The position numbers and the translations under genes are program-made. Shown piece after piece: positions 1 through 7,900 of a DNA stretch of 36,087 nt. Source of the stretch: Bacteroidaceae bacterium. GTDB taxonomy: Bacteria > Bacteroidota > Bacteroidia > Bacteroidales > Bacteroidaceae. The notes beneath the pieces were generated by a model. That model saw only the letters and a list, made by a program, of their open reading frames with translations. It ran no database searches and was not told the origin of the DNA. The stretch's first letter is position 1; each line of letters opens with the position of its first letter. The stretch lies in NCBI GenBank assembly GCA_017933995.1, contig JAGBKI010000062.1:1-36087 (forward strand). The letters are read 5' to 3'.

Positions 1-662
1 CGCGTGGCGCTGACGCAGGCGGCGGCGGGGCGCAAGCGGCTGTGGAGCGCGATGGGGGCATCGCCCGTGGCGGCGTATTGCTCACGGGCGCGGGTGTAGA
101 GGTCGGAAAGGATGGATTGGTCTTCGCAGTGCGCCACGACGGGTTTGCGCGCCGTGCGGAACACCTGCGCGAGGGGTTCGTCGCTGTCGAGCAGCATACC
201 GCCCGTGGAGGCGCCGAGAAACACCTTGACGCCGCAATAGAGCGCGGGGTCTACGTCGGCAATGGTGGCGGCGTTCTCGTGCGTCGCACCGAGGTAGAAG
301 CCCGTGCGCACCACGCTCTTCTCGGCGGCTATGGCGGCCTTTTCGAGCAGCGCGGCGGCTGTGGTGGTCTGCGGCACGGTGTTGGGCATGTCGAACACGG
401 TGGTGACGCCGCCCGCCGCCGCCGCGCGGCTCTCGGTGGCGAAGTCGCCCTTGTGGGTCAGTCCCGGATCGCGGAAATGCACGTGCGTGTCGATCACGCC
501 CGGCAACAGCCACAGCCCTTCGGCCTCGACCACTTCGTCGAAGCCCTCCACGGGCAGCGGCGGCGGGCTGACGGCGGCGATGCACCCGTCCTCGACGGCT
601 ACACTCGCGCGGAAACTGCGCCCGTCGGTCACGACGGTGGCGCGTTGGATGAGCAGGTTCAT
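1..662 (-). CDS. pyrC: dihydroorotase, N-terminal 220 residues (runs off the window)
   Basis: Predicted zinc amidohydrolase of pyrimidine synthesis that interconverts N-carbamoyl-aspartate and dihydroorotate in the cytoplasm. The sequence shows the metal-binding DTHVHFRDPG motif (H60 and H62), then a GGVTTVFDMPNT segment, and later GVKVFLGASTG, whose lysine is in the place of the carboxylated bridging lysine of this family. Only about half of a usual 440-450-residue enzyme is visible; the C-terminal half lies left of base 1. The ATG at 662 overlaps the TGA of the upstream glycosyltransferase by four bases (ATGA), so the two are probably translationally coupled in one transcript. The amidohydrolase assignment is firm. 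Dihydroorotase rather than a dihydropyrimidinase or allantoinase is judged from the HFRDPG and KVFLGASTG wording, which is typical of Bacteroidetes dihydroorotases. Confidence 0.88.
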   Translation of the reverse strand, partial: MNLLIQRATVVTDGRSFRASVAVEDGCIAAVSPPPLPVEGFDEVVEAEGLWLLPGVIDTHVHFRDPGLTHKGDFATESRAAAAGGVTTVFDMPNTVPQTTTAAALLEKAAIAAEKSVVRTGFYLGATHENAATIADVDPALYCGVKVFLGASTGGMLLDSDEPLAQVFRTARKPVVAHCEDQSILSDLYTRAREQYAATGDAPIALHSRLRPAAACVSAT

Positions 663-1405
663 TGCTTGCCCTTAATCTTTCCCGTCAAGGCGCGCCAGCG
701 TAGGTTGACCACGCCGAAGAGCGCTTCGCTGAAGATGCCGCCCGACATTTTGCTCTCGCCCAGCCGACGGTTGACGAAGATGACGGGCACTTCGGCCACA
801 CGGAAACCGAGGCAGTGGGCGGTGAACTTCATCTCAATCTGGAAGGCGTAGCCCTTGAAGCGCACGGCATCGAGGTCGATGGCCTCCAGCACGCGGCGGC
901 TGTAGCAGACGAAGCCCGCCGTGGTGTCGTGGACGGGCAGACCCGTCACGAGGCGCACGTACTTCGAGGCGTAGTAGCTCATCAGCACACGCCCCATCGG
1001 CCAGTTCACGACATTGACGCCGCTGACGTAGCGCGAGCCGACGGCCACGTCGCCCTGGCCGCCCTTGACGGCTTCGAGGAGGCGCGGCAGGTCGTTGGGG
1101 TCGTGGCTGAAGTCGGCGTCCATCTCGAAGATGTAGTCGTAGCCGCGCTCCAGCGCCCACTTGAACCCTGCGATATAGGCTGTGCCGAGCCCCAGTTTGC
1201 CGCTGCGCTCCACGAGGAAGAGCCGGCCCTGGCAGTCGCCCTCCATAAGGTTTTTCACGATGGCGGCGGTGCCGTCGGGCGAGCCGTCGTCGATGACGAG
1301 GACGTGGCAGGCCATTTCCAGGCCCAGCACGGCGCGCACGATGTTCTCTATGTTTTCGCGCTCGTTGTAGGTGGGGATGATGACGAGGCTTTCTTGGTTG
1401 TTCAT
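659..1405 (-). CDS. GT2 polyprenol-monophosphate mannosyltransferase (DPM1-like)
   Basis: A 248-residue glycosyltransferase family 2 enzyme that should transfer mannose or another hexose from a nucleotide sugar to a polyprenyl phosphate at the inner face of the membrane. It starts almost directly with the nucleotide-binding VIIPTYNERENI. Then come DDGSPDGT (D39, D40) and the metal-binding DAD motif (D96, D98 in EMDADFSHDP). The HDTTAGF and GYAFQIEM segments and a late GESKMSGG stretch are typical of the DPM1/Ppm1 branch. There is no C-terminal membrane domain, so it is the short soluble form. The open frame extends 12 codons further upstream, but the ATG at 1405 gives the normal N-terminus and lies just behind a -7 box. 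It shares a four-base stop/start overlap with dihydroorotase, an arrangement I have often seen annotated in Bacteroidales. The donor sugar cannot be read from the sequence. Confidence 0.9.
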   Translation of the reverse strand: MNNQESLVIIPTYNERENIENIVRAVLGLEMACHVLVIDDGSPDGTAAIVKNLMEGDCQGRLFLVERSGKLGLGTAYIAGFKWALERGYDYIFEMDADFSHDPNDLPRLLEAVKGGQGDVAVGSRYVSGVNVVNWPMGRVLMSYYASKYVRLVTGLPVHDTTAGFVCYSRRVLEAIDLDAVRFKGYAFQIEMKFTAHCLGFRVAEVPVIFVNRRLGESKMSGGIFSEALFGVVNLRWRALTGKIKGKQ

Positions 1406-1430
1406 AAGCGTGTTGGGGGTAAGACGGGTG

Positions 1431-1438
1431 CAAAGGTG
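1431..1438 (-). promoter_or_regulatory. -7 promoter box for the mannosyltransferase/pyrC pair
   Basis: On the minus strand this reads CACCTTTG, seven of eight positions matching the Bacteroidetes -7 box TAnnTTTG if n is free and only the first T is lost. It lies 25 bases upstream of the ATG at 1405. A TTGG about 20 bases further upstream may act as the -33 element. Inferred by pattern only. Confidence 0.45.
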
Positions 1439-1533
1439 CAACTTTCTTTCGGAACGGCCAAGTGCTTAGGTAGGGGTTGCGGCGCGGGCAGAAAGCCATA
1501 AAAACTTTTCAAGCCCGATTGATTCTTGCCCAT

Positions 1534-1645
1534 AGCGGACTAATTCTGCAAATTAAGCCTAAGTTTTTACAATTTAAGGCTTAATTTGGCGAAACTTAGG
1601 CTTAGTTTGTACAAACTTAGGCTTAATTTGCAGAATTAGTCCGCT
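1534..1645. repeat. Family A palindromic array: four 21-bp units inside a 33-bp perfect inverted repeat
   Basis: Four contiguous 21-bp units start at 1550, 1571, 1592 and 1613. Each is a 17-bp near-palindrome of the type AAACTTAGGCTTAGTTT followed by a 4-bp spacer (TTAC-, GGCG-, GTAC- and GCAG-like). The whole array sits inside a perfect 33-bp inverted repeat, 1534-1566 against 1613-1645, and the pairing continues imperfectly for a few bases outside. A second array of the same family lies at 16989-17072. It occupies the gap between the divergent mannosyltransferase and phosphatase genes. The 21-bp period is two helical turns, so a protein could bind the same face at every unit. No coding role is likely. 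Confidence 0.9.
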
Positions 1646-1750
1646 GTGGGAGGGATTTTGGTGGGTTTGGTGGCATTTTCTGCCGAGGCTTTTCGGATTG
1701 CGGGGGCTGAAAAACCGCCTCGGGCGCGCGGCGGTATGCGGAAAAGGGTT

Positions 1751-1758
1751 TACTTTTG
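1751..1758 (+). promoter_or_regulatory. -7 promoter box for the phosphatase/peroxidase pair
   Basis: TACTTTTG matches TAnnTTTG exactly and is 38 bases upstream of the ATG at 1797. No convincing TTTG is seen 19-21 bases upstream, so the -33 element is weak or absent. Confidence 0.55.
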
Positions 1759-1796
1759 CCCAAAATCCGCGCTAAAACTTTTTTTCTGCCTTTACA

Positions 1797-2306
1797 ATGA
1801 CGCTTCGCCCCACCTCCGTTCCCGACAAGTCCCGCCCGGTTCGTGTGCTCTTCGTCTGCCTCGGCAACATCTGCCGCTCCGTGGCCGCCCAGCACGTTTT
1901 TGAGTCCGTTGCCCAGGCTCGCGGTGCGGACGGACGCTTTGTTGTGGACAGCGCGGGCACTTATGGCGGCCACGCTGGCCAGTTGGCCGACCCCCGTATG
2001 CGCCAGGCGGCGGCGCGTCGCGGCTATCGGCTGACACACCGCGCACGCAGGGTGACGACGGAGGACTTTAGCCGTTTCGACATCCTGCTGGCGATGGACG
2101 ACAGCAACCTCCACACCTTGCAGCGCCTGGCTCCGACGCTGGAGGAGCGCGACAAAGTGGTGCGGATGGCCGATTACCTGACGCTGTTTCCACACTACGA
2201 CTACGTGCCGGACCCTTACTACGAAGGCGCAGCGGGTTTTGAACTGGTGCTGGACATGCTGGAAGATGCCTGCGGCACTTTGTGCGACGCGCTGCTGGCT
2301 GGATGA
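1797..2306 (+). CDS. low-molecular-weight protein tyrosine phosphatase
   Basis: A 169-residue cytoplasmic phosphatase of the LMW-PTP family. The P-loop is FVCLGNICRS, with nucleophile C21 and R27 (C-x5-R), and the general acid is D139 in the late DPYY motif. Both catalytic elements are present, so activity on phosphotyrosine or on arginine phosphate is expected. One small oddity is that the residue after CRS is valine where proline is usual. The start is preceded by an exact -7 box, and the 14 residues before the first strand are an ordinary tail. The peroxidase start follows 25 bases after the stop, so they are probably co-transcribed. In bacteria such enzymes often act on exopolysaccharide tyrosine kinases, but no such kinase is visible here, so the substrate is open. 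Confidence 0.92.
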   Translation: MTLRPTSVPDKSRPVRVLFVCLGNICRSVAAQHVFESVAQARGADGRFVVDSAGTYGGHAGQLADPRMRQAAARRGYRLTHRARRVTTEDFSRFDILLAMDDSNLHTLQRLAPTLEERDKVVRMADYLTLFPHYDYVPDPYYEGAAGFELVLDMLEDACGTLCDALLAG

Positions 2307-2331
2307 ACGACGAACCCCAAAAACCATTTTT

Positions 2332-2934
2332 ATGAAAAGGACCCTATTGCTCGCGCTCGCGCTTGTGTGCCTGTCGGCCACGGCTCAGCGCAACATTTAT
2401 GGCTTCACGGCGCGCAATGGCGCGGGCCAAGACGTGTCGATGGCCGACTTCCGTGGCAAGGTGGTGCTGGTGGTGAACACCGCGACGCAGTGCGGCTTCA
2501 CGCCCCAGTATGCCGCCTTGCAGGAACTCTTTGAAAAATACGCCGACAAGGGGCTGGTGGTGCTCGACTTCCCTTGCAACCAGTTTGGCGGGCAGGCGCC
2601 CGGCTCGCTCGCCGACATAAACAAGTTTTGTACGGCGCAATTCGGCACTACATTCCCCCGCTTCGCAAAGATACTCGTGAACGGCGCGGACGAAACGCCG
2701 CTGTTCACGTTTCTGAAAAAGAAACTCCCGTTCCGTGGCTTTGCTCTCGACACCGAACTGGGACAGGCCATGCACGCGATGCTCAGCCGACAGGATGCTG
2801 ACTATGCGCGCAAGAGCGACGTGAAGTGGAACTTCACCAAGTTCCTCGTAAATCGCAAGGGGCGTCCCGTGCAGCGCTTCGAGCCCACAGCCGACATGCG
2901 CGAGGTCGAGGCTGCTATCATCCGTCTGCTCTGA
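2332..2934 (+). CDS. exported glutathione peroxidase-family thiol peroxidase
   Basis: A 200-residue peroxidase of the glutathione peroxidase (BsaA/BtuE) family. It reduces peroxides, in bacteria usually with thioredoxin as donor. The catalytic tetrad is visible: C54 in NTATQCGFTPQY, Q88 in FPCNQFGGQAPG, and W166 and N167 in KWNFTKFL. The nucleophile is cysteine (tgc), not selenocysteine. An N-terminal signal peptide (residues 1-19, hydrophobic LLLALALVCLSATAQ) predicts a periplasmic location. The frame is open upstream to 2239 inside the phosphatase gene, but the ATG at 2332 gives the signal peptide and follows the phosphatase stop. A strong hairpin terminator follows at 2963. The family is certain; the electron donor is not. 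Confidence 0.93.
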   Translation: MKRTLLLALALVCLSATAQRNIYGFTARNGAGQDVSMADFRGKVVLVVNTATQCGFTPQYAALQELFEKYADKGLVVLDFPCNQFGGQAPGSLADINKFCTAQFGTTFPRFAKILVNGADETPLFTFLKKKLPFRGFALDTELGQAMHAMLSRQDADYARKSDVKWNFTKFLVNRKGRPVQRFEPTADMREVEAAIIRLL

Positions 2935-2962
2935 AGGGCGCCGCCATCCCATTTCAAAAAAG

Positions 2963-3004
2963 CCTCCGCCCATGCCGCAACTGTGTCGCACGGGCGGAGG
3001 TTTT
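2963..3004 (+). terminator. intrinsic terminator after the peroxidase gene
   Basis: A perfect 9-bp stem CCTCCGCCC/GGGCGGAGG (2963-2971 with 2992-3000) is followed by TTTTC. A-rich sequence precedes the stem, so it may work in both directions. Confidence 0.75.
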
Positions 3005-3019
3005 CACAGGGCAAAGAAA

Positions 3020-3052
3020 AAACGTCCGCATCCCAAGGCGGGGCGGACGTTT
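3020..3052 (-). terminator. terminator of the tRNA-His transcript
   Basis: A 10-bp perfect stem, AAACGTCCGC (3020-3029) with GCGGACGTTT (3043-3052), lies just downstream of the tRNA on the minus strand. Its outer part becomes a short U run followed by CTTTGC on that strand. It faces the peroxidase terminator, as expected between convergent transcripts. Confidence 0.6.
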
Positions 3053-3081
3053 ACAGATGTGAGTCGCTGGGACTCCTAAGG

Positions 3082-3156
3082 GGTGTCTGATGGGACTCGA
3101 ACCCACGACATTCAGAACCACAATCTGACGCTCTAACCAACTGAACTACAGACACC
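3082..3156 (-). tRNA. tRNA-His (GTG anticodon)
   Basis: The minus strand folds into a full cloverleaf: acceptor GTGTCTG/CAGACAC, T-arm GTGGGTTCGAGTCCCAT, and anticodon loop TTGTGGT with GTG at positions 34-36. The extra 5' G (G-1) opposite C73, the histidine identity element, is encoded. The CCA end is not encoded. Confidence 0.96.
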
Positions 3157-3208
3157 ATGTCGGCTTCCGAACGGCGCAGCCCCAATGGGCTTTGCCTCAA
3201 AAGCGGTG

Positions 3209-3238
3209 CAAAGGTAGGCCAAAAGTTTGAAAAAACAA
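3209..3238 (-). promoter_or_regulatory. promoter of tRNA-His
   Basis: On the minus strand an exact -7 box TACCTTTG (3216-3209) is preceded by TTGT (3238-3235) with 18 bases between them, close to the -33/-7 layout of Bacteroidetes promoters. The tRNA 5' end is 53 bases downstream. Confidence 0.6.
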
Positions 3239-3585
3239 GTCCCATAGGCCATAAAAGTTCGTATGCCTGCCAAAAAACGCCTTGACAAGGCTGCGGCGGC
3301 GCTGGCGCGCGCCACGGTGAAACCCTTGCGCGCGTGCGGCACGCTCCCGGTACTCCGTATTTATATATAGAGGCACTCCTGTCGCCGACAACATAGGCAC
3401 CGACGTTTGCATCGTGCTTCCGCGCGCCATCCCCTGCCTATGCAGTGTTTTTCGCCTCCGTTCCGCGCGCCGCCCCGTCCGTGCGGCTCTCGGCGGCTCA
3501 CGAAAGCGGCGTGGCCGAAAGGTCGGCGAGCGTTGCGCAAGACGCATTTTTTTTCCTTTTGCGCCCCCTATTGCCTTTTTTTCAC
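3239..3585. other. non-coding gap upstream of the degenerate ATPase gene
   Basis: No gene is supported here. Open frames on both strands translate to Arg/Pro/Ala-rich, low-complexity peptides without homology signatures. The stretch is GC-rich apart from a short TATTTATATATAG at about 3358-3370 and T-runs near 3548 and 3577. Neither repeat families nor a clear terminator are seen. Confidence 0.5.
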
Positions 3586-3593
3586 TACTTTTG
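3586..3593 (+). promoter_or_regulatory. -7 promoter box for the degenerate ATPase gene
   Basis: TACTTTTG is an exact TAnnTTTG match 33 bases before the ATG at 3626. A TTTG at 3558-3561 is 24 bases upstream, a little far for a standard -33 element. Confidence 0.5.
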
Positions 3594-3625
3594 CGCATCT
3601 AAATACCAACGAAAAACATCGGCGT

Positions 3626-4807
3626 ATGGACAAATTCTACCAGACGCATGACTTCTGGATGGAGCATGCCAAGTTTCCCGTACACCGCTCCCTGATGGAT
3701 TCCATCGACTGGAGCTACCGCCTCATCGGCATCCGCGGCCCGCGCGGCGTGGGACGCACCTCCTTCCTCCTGCAATACGCCCGCGAACATTATGCACGCG
3801 GCGGCCACCAGTGCCTATTCGTCTCGATGAACAACTTCTACTTCCAGGGTTGCGGCATCGTGGACTTCGCCGGGCGTTTCCTTGCCGAGGGCGGCCAGGT
3901 GTTGCTGATGGACCAGATGTTCAAGCTCCAGGGATGGAAAGAACAGCTTGTGGAATGCTACAAGCGCTATCCCCTGCTGCGCATCATCTTCACCACCACC
4001 TCCGTACCCGACAGTGAAGAGGAGAACAGCGAACTTTCGCAAATCTGCCGCTTCTACCACCTGCACGGCTTCTCGTTCCGCGACTTCCTGAACCAACAGA
4101 CGGGCAACGAGTTCAAGGCCTACACGTTGTCGGAGGCACTCGACGGCCACGAGATGTTGATTCGCAACATCACCAATAAGGTCGAGCCGTGGGAATACTT
4201 TGAAGCGTACCTGCGCCATGGGCATTACCCCTTCTACATAGAGAACCGCAACTTCACGGAGAGCCTTCTCAAGTCGATGAACTCGATGATAGAGACCGAC
4301 ATCTTGCTCTCCAAGCAGATTGAACTCAAGTACCTTTCGCGCATCAAGAAGTTGCTCTACGTGCTGGCCGTTTTCGACGATGCCGCGCCCAACATCAGCC
4401 GCATGGCCGAGGAGATAGGCACGTCGCGCGCCACGGTGATGAACTACCTCAAGTATCTCGAAGAGGGGCGTTTCATCAACATGATTTACCACGTGGGCGA
4501 CAGTTTCCCCAAAAAGCCCGCAGCCATACGCCTGCACAACACCAACTTGATGTACGCCCTCAACGTGCCCAACATGGACGAGCAGAATCGCTACGAAACC
4601 TTCTTCGTGAACTGCTTGTGGCGTCACCACGACGTCAAGCGTGGCAAGCGCCCCGGCCAGTTCCGCGTGGATGATAAGTACGACATTTGCGTGTGCGACA
4701 AACTCAAGCGTGTGAAAGCCCCCGACGGTGCCATTTTTGCCCGCTACAACCTTGAGGTGGGCCGTGGCCCCGACATCCCGCTCTGGTTCTTCGGGTTCCT
4801 GCACTAA
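3626..4807 (+). CDS. AAA/DUF4143-type ATPase paralogue with degenerate Walker motifs
   Basis: A 393-residue protein with the layout of the Bacteroidales 'ATP-binding protein' family: N-terminal AAA domain (about residues 30-200), a winged-helix-like segment (about 295-330, ISRMAEEIGTSRATVMNYLKYL) and a DUF4143-type C-terminus ending in IPLWFFGFLH. The fold is clear but its key residues are changed. The P-loop reads GPRGVGRTS, with R44 where the catalytic lysine belongs. The Walker B site reads LLMDQM, with D96 followed by Q97 instead of glutamate. The following IIFTTTS replaces the usual IIFTGSS. ATP binding or hydrolysis is therefore doubtful. The frame is open 73 codons upstream, but that extension is Arg/Pro-rich; the ATG at 3626 gives the family start and follows a -7 box. 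The gene stands alone and ends next to element E1. The cellular role of the family is unknown to me. Confidence 0.8.
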   Translation: MDKFYQTHDFWMEHAKFPVHRSLMDSIDWSYRLIGIRGPRGVGRTSFLLQYAREHYARGGHQCLFVSMNNFYFQGCGIVDFAGRFLAEGGQVLLMDQMFKLQGWKEQLVECYKRYPLLRIIFTTTSVPDSEEENSELSQICRFYHLHGFSFRDFLNQQTGNEFKAYTLSEALDGHEMLIRNITNKVEPWEYFEAYLRHGHYPFYIENRNFTESLLKSMNSMIETDILLSKQIELKYLSRIKKLLYVLAVFDDAAPNISRMAEEIGTSRATVMNYLKYLEEGRFINMIYHVGDSFPKKPAAIRLHNTNLMYALNVPNMDEQNRYETFFVNCLWRHHDVKRGKRPGQFRVDDKYDICVCDKLKRVKAPDGAIFARYNLEVGRGPDIPLWFFGFLH

Positions 4808-4808
4808 G

Positions 4809-4932
4809 ATAAGGTTTAAGTGGTTTAAGGAGGTTTAAGAGGTTTAATCCGTCCGGCAAGACAAAGGGTCGGAATGCTCCGAGGCCGGACGGATTAAGCC
4901 TCATTAAACCTTTTCAACCTCTTAAACCTTAT
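4809..4932. repeat. Family E palindromic element E1
   Basis: A 124-bp imperfect palindrome. Its outer ends are a perfect 12-bp inverted repeat (ATAAGGTTTAAG, 4809-4820, with 4921-4932). The arms are degenerate 9-10-bp units of the type GGTTTAAGN. The inner part is a perfect 13-bp stem TAATCCGTCCGGC (4845-4857 with 4884-4896) around a 26-base loop. Related elements lie at 17273, 22606 and 26666. In E1 the CCGTCCGGC core occurs on both sides of the loop, unlike the other copies. It lies between the ATPase gene and PFOR and may be transcribed as part of the PFOR leader. Confidence 0.85.
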
Positions 4933-4973
4933 TACACTTACATCGAATAAAAATCTTTCACTACAATAACCTT

Positions 4974-7900
4974 ATGGCAACACAAAAGAAAATGATTACG
5001 TGCGACGGCAACCAGGCCGCCGCCCACGTAGCCTACATGTTCTCCGAAGTAGCCGCCATCTACCCCATCACGCCCTCCAGCCCCATGGCCGAGCACGTCG
5101 ATGAGTGGTCGGCACAGGGACGCAAAAACCTCTTCGGCGACACCGTAAAAGTACAGGAGATGCAGTCCGAGGGCGGCGCGGCAGGTGCCGTGCACGGCTC
5201 GCTGCAGGCCGGTGCGCTCACCACGACGTTCACCGCCTCGCAGGGACTGCTCCTGATGATTCCCAATATGTACAAAATCGCCGGCGAACTGCTGCCGTGC
5301 GTCTTCCACGTGAGCGCACGCACGCTGGCCACCCACTCGCTCTGCATCTTCGGCGACCACAGCGACGTGATGGCCTGCCGCCAGACGGGCTTCGCCATGC
5401 TCGCCGAGGGAAGCGTGCAGGAGGTGATGGACCTCGCCGCCGTGGCACACCTCGCCACCATCGAGAGCCGCGTGCCGTTCATCAACTTTTTCGACGGCTT
5501 CCGCACCTCCCACGAGTACCAGAAGATTGAGGAAATCGACCAGGAGGAACTCCGTCCGCTCGTTGACCAGCAGGCACTGGCCGAATTCCGCAACCGCGCC
5601 CTTACGCCCGAACACCCCGTGGCTCGCGGCATGGCCGAGAACCCCGAAACGTTCTTCGCCCACCGCGAGGCGTGCAACAGCCACTACGACGCCGTGCCCG
5701 CCATCGTCGAGAAGTACATGGCCGCCGTCTCCAAAATCACCGGCCGTGAGTACAAACTCTTCAGCTACTACGGTGCCGACGACGCCGAGCGCATCATCAT
5801 CGCTATGGGCAGCGTCACCGAGGCCGCACGCGAGGCCATCGACCACATGATTGCCCAGGGCGAGAAGGTGGGTATGGTCAGCGTTCACCTCTACCGCCCC
5901 TTCAGCGTGGAGCGTTTCCTGGAGGCTGTGCCCAAGACCGTGAAGCGCATCGCCGTGCTCGACCGCACCAAGGAACCCGGTGCCGAGGGCGAGCCGCTTT
6001 ACCTCGACGTGAAGAGCGCCTTCTACGGCAAGGAGCAGCAGCCCCTCATCATCGGCGGACGCTACGGCCTCGGCTCGTGCGACACCACGCCCACGATGAT
6101 TATCTCCGTCTTCGACAACCTGAAGAAGGATGAGCCGAAAGACCATTTCACGCTTGGCATCGTCGACGACGTGACCTTCACCTCCCTGCCCCTCGAAAAG
6201 GAGATGGCACTGGGCGGCGAGGGCATCTTCGAGGCCAAGTTCTACGGCCTCGGCGCGGACGGCACCGTCGGAGCCAACAAGAACAGCATCAAGATCATCG
6301 GCGACAACACCGACAAGTACTGTCAGGCTTACTTCTCCTACGACTCCAAGAAGTCCGGCGGTTTCACCTGCTCCCACCTGCGTTTCGGCGACACGCCCAT
6401 CCGCTCCACCTACCAGATCAAGACGCCCAACTTCGTGGCCTGCCACGTTCAGGCGTACCTCCACATGTACGACGTGCTGCGCGGCCTGCGCGACGGCGGC
6501 ACCTTCCTGCTCAACACCATCTGGGAGGGCGACGAACTGGCCAAGAACCTGCCCAACGACGCTAAGCGCTACTTCGCCGAGCACAACATCACCGTATATT
6601 ATATTAACGCCACCAAGATAGCCCAGGAAATCGGCCTTGGCAACCGCACCAACACCATCCTGCAAAGTGCCTTCTTCCGCATCACCGAGGTTATCCCCGT
6701 CGACCTTGCCATCGAGCAGATGAAGAAGTTCATCGTCAAGAGCTACGGGCGCAAGGGCGAAGACGTGGTGAACAAGAACTATCAGGCCGTAGACCGTGGC
6801 GGCGAGTACCAGCAGCTGCCCGTCGACCCCGCTTGGGCCAGCCTGCCCGCCGACGAGCAGGTGAAGCGCGAAGAACCCGCCTTCATCACCGACGTGGTGC
6901 GCCCCATCAACGCGCAGAACGGCGACCTGCTGCCCGTCAGCGCCTACGCCGAGAGCATTGACGGCACTTGGCCGCAGGGCACTGCCGCCTACGAGAAGCG
7001 CGGTGTCGCAGCCTTCGTTCCTGTCTGGGACAGCGCAAACTGCATACAGTGTAACAAGTGTGCCTACGTCTGCCCCCACGCCTGCGTCCGTCCCTTCGTG
7101 CTCGACGAGGCCGAGGCCGCTGGCTTCGAGGCCACGACGCTCGAAATCAAGGCTCCCGCCGCGCTCAAGGGTATGCGCTTCCGCATACAGACCAGCGTGA
7201 TGGACTGCACCGGCTGCGGCAACTGCGTAGACGTATGCCCCGGAATGCGCGGCAACAAGGCCCTCTCCATGACCACTCTCGCCGGACAGGAAGCCGAGGA
7301 CAACAACTGGGACTACCTCGTCAAGAACGTCAAGTCCAAGCAAGACCTCGTAGACCTCCAGCTCAACCCCAAGAACTCGCAGTTTGCTACTCCGCTCTTC
7401 GAGTTCAGCGGTGCCTGCGCCGGCTGCGGCGAGACGCCCTACGTCAAACTCGTCAGCCAGCTCTTCGGCGACCGCCAGATGATTGCCAACGCCACCGGCT
7501 GCTCCTCCATCTACAGCGGCTCCATCCCCTCCACGCCCTACACCAAGAACGAGAAAGGCCAGGGTCCCGCTTGGGCCAACAGCCTCTTCGAGGACTTCTG
7601 CGAGTTCGGCCTCGGTATGGTACTGGCCAACAAGAAGAAACGCGGCCAGCTGCGTCTGTTGGCCGAGGAACTGGTCAAGACCACCGCTTTCGACTGGATG
7701 CGCGGGGCCACGCAGAAGTGGCTCGACACCTACGAGGACTCCGCCGCCAACCGCAAGGCTACCGACGAGTTCGTAGCCGCCCTGGAGAAAGCCATCCTGC
7801 CCATCGACGGAGCCATCGAGTTCTGGAAAGGACAGGGCAAGGACCTCTATGGCGCCGAGGTGGCCGCCCAGAAACTGCAAGAGGCCGAGGAGGCCAAGGC

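Noticed and set aside
2332-2934. Selenoprotein glutathione peroxidase
   Set aside because: The active-site codon is tgc (cysteine) and no in-frame TGA is present.
3407-3625. A 73-residue N-terminal extension of the ATPase frame, and a 133-residue minus frame at 3197-3598
   Set aside because: Arg/Pro/Ala-rich translation without domain signal. The promoter boxes at 3586 and 3209 lie inside these frames.
4809-4932. Insertion sequence or transposon end
   Set aside because: No transposase gene lies next to any family E or F element, and no clear target-site duplication was seen.
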